Assembly: GCA_022573065.1 (NCBI GenBank)
Contig: JACZUQ010000023.1
Location: 3,667-9,002, forward strand
DNA length: 5,336 nucleotides
Direction: 5' to 3'
Source of the DNA: Nitrososphaerota archaeon
GTDB lineage: Archaea; Thermoproteota; Nitrososphaeria; Nitrososphaerales; Nitrosopumilaceae
The notes below the pieces were generated by a model, which was not told where the DNA came from, did not search any database, and saw only the letters and a list, made by a program, of their open reading frames with translations. The position numbers and the translations under genes are program-made. Of this stretch, positions 4,797 to 5,336 are shown piece by piece (position 1 is the stretch's first letter; every line of letters begins with the position of its first letter).

Positions 4797-5336
4797 CTAT
4801 GAAATGTTTGGTTTAGAGTATTTACTCAAGGCTAGTTTTACTAACAAAATCCATGTAATCGCTATAGGAACATAGTATGTTGCAATTCGCCACCCAATAA
4901 CAGCATCCCATATTTGGTCGTATTTCTGAATTTCAAAACTAAATGGATTAAGATTATTGATATATGCAACAATACCAAATTCTGCTAAACCAGAACCGCC
5001 TATTGTAATAGGTAAGGTTGCAATTGCATTTGCCCCCATTACAGCCATTACAGAATCAAACGCGTCAATGAAATAACCAGTTCCTGAAGCTATAATCATA
5101 AAAGATAATCCATAAAAAATCCATGAAACAAGAGAAATTGCAAAACTATTGACAAAAACTTTTTTGGATTTTTTTGTTTTAAAATTTTCTCTGCTCATCT
5201 TACAAATTTCTTCCATCCACATGTTAGTTTGTTGAGAATACTTTTTGCCTTTTTCTTTTAATAATTTTATTAATAGTTTGGAAATGAATTTTGGTACTTG
5301 AAAAGTTCTTTTTGATGTAAGAAAGAATAGACTCGC
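4797..5336 (-). CDS. AglD/UPF0104-type polytopic membrane protein (5' truncated)
   Basis: The C-terminal 179 residues of an integral membrane protein of the lysylphosphatidylglycerol-synthase membrane-region/AglD/UPF0104 group; family members are linked to lipid-linked sugar or aminoacyl-lipid handling and flipping. The ATG at 5220-5222 is internal: the frame stays open for another 38 codons to the window edge (residues such as FFTSKRTFQVPKF), so the gene starts outside. A charged cytoplasmic-type loop (about 1-58, rich in K/E) is followed by hydrophobic segments at about 60-84, 96-112, 119-128 and 144-170. The family hallmark, a Pro/Gly-rich turn before a Glu (LPITIGGSGLAEFG, visible residues 108-121; P-x-x-x-G-G-x-G-x-x-E in relatives), is present. 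The C-terminus is a short basic tail. It lies 35 nt upstream of the dehydrogenase on the same strand. Substrate unknown; the nearby glycosyltransferase-like gene makes an envelope role plausible but not shown. Confidence 0.78.
   Translation of the reverse strand, partial: ASLFFLTSKRTFQVPKFISKLLIKLLKEKGKKYSQQTNMWMEEICKMSRENFKTKKSKKVFVNSFAISLVSWIFYGLSFMIIASGTGYFIDAFDSVMAVMGANAIATLPITIGGSGLAEFGIVAYINNLNPFSFEIQKYDQIWDAVIGWRIATYYVPIAITWILLVKLALSKYSKPNIS

Overview
The window looks like a piece of an AT-rich archaeal chromosome, most likely an ammonia-oxidising thaumarchaeon of the Nitrosopumilus/Nitrosarchaeum type. This is inferred from a two-repeat archaeal TATA-binding protein, TATA-like boxes about 25-26 nt upstream of start codons with no convincing Shine-Dalgarno sites (leaderless-style transcription), frequent GTG/TTG starts, and small lysine-rich proteins of a thaumarchaeal flavour. 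No database search was possible, so the lineage is a judgement from protein character.

Left part (1-3072, all + strand): a complete TATA-binding protein gene; a THUMP/ThiI-like protein whose PP-loop has lost its catalytic glycines and aspartate; and a GT-B-fold glycosyltransferase-like protein that starts with GTG. The second and third genes each have a TATA-like box centred about 26 nt before the start codon, so each probably has its own promoter although the gap between them is only 31 nt.

Centre (3073-3246): a 174-nt gene-free stretch that holds the most striking element of the window. This is a 65-nt, 54% G+C segment closed by a perfect 11-bp inverted repeat, with a second 5-bp hairpin and a short GNRA-type hairpin inside. 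I do not recognise it as a known RNA family; it is the best candidate for an undescribed structured RNA or cis-regulatory element. It is followed by a 13-nt palindrome and by a weak C/D-box sRNA-like arrangement that runs into the next gene.

Right-centre (3247-3954, + strand): two short genes 12 nt apart, probably one transcription unit: a small four-cysteine zinc-ribbon protein with a TTG start, and an acidic/lysine-rich protein of unknown function.

Right part (3958-5336, - strand): a classical short-chain dehydrogenase/reductase, convergent with the previous pair (3 nt between stop codons), and upstream of it a polytopic membrane protein of the AglD/UPF0104 (lysylphosphatidylglycerol synthase membrane region) type. 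The reading frame of the latter is open to the window edge, so the gene is cut. These two are 35 nt apart and may be co-transcribed. The presence of a glycosyltransferase-like gene and an AglD-type membrane protein suggests envelope or lipid-sugar functions nearby, but no pathway can be reconstructed from this window alone.
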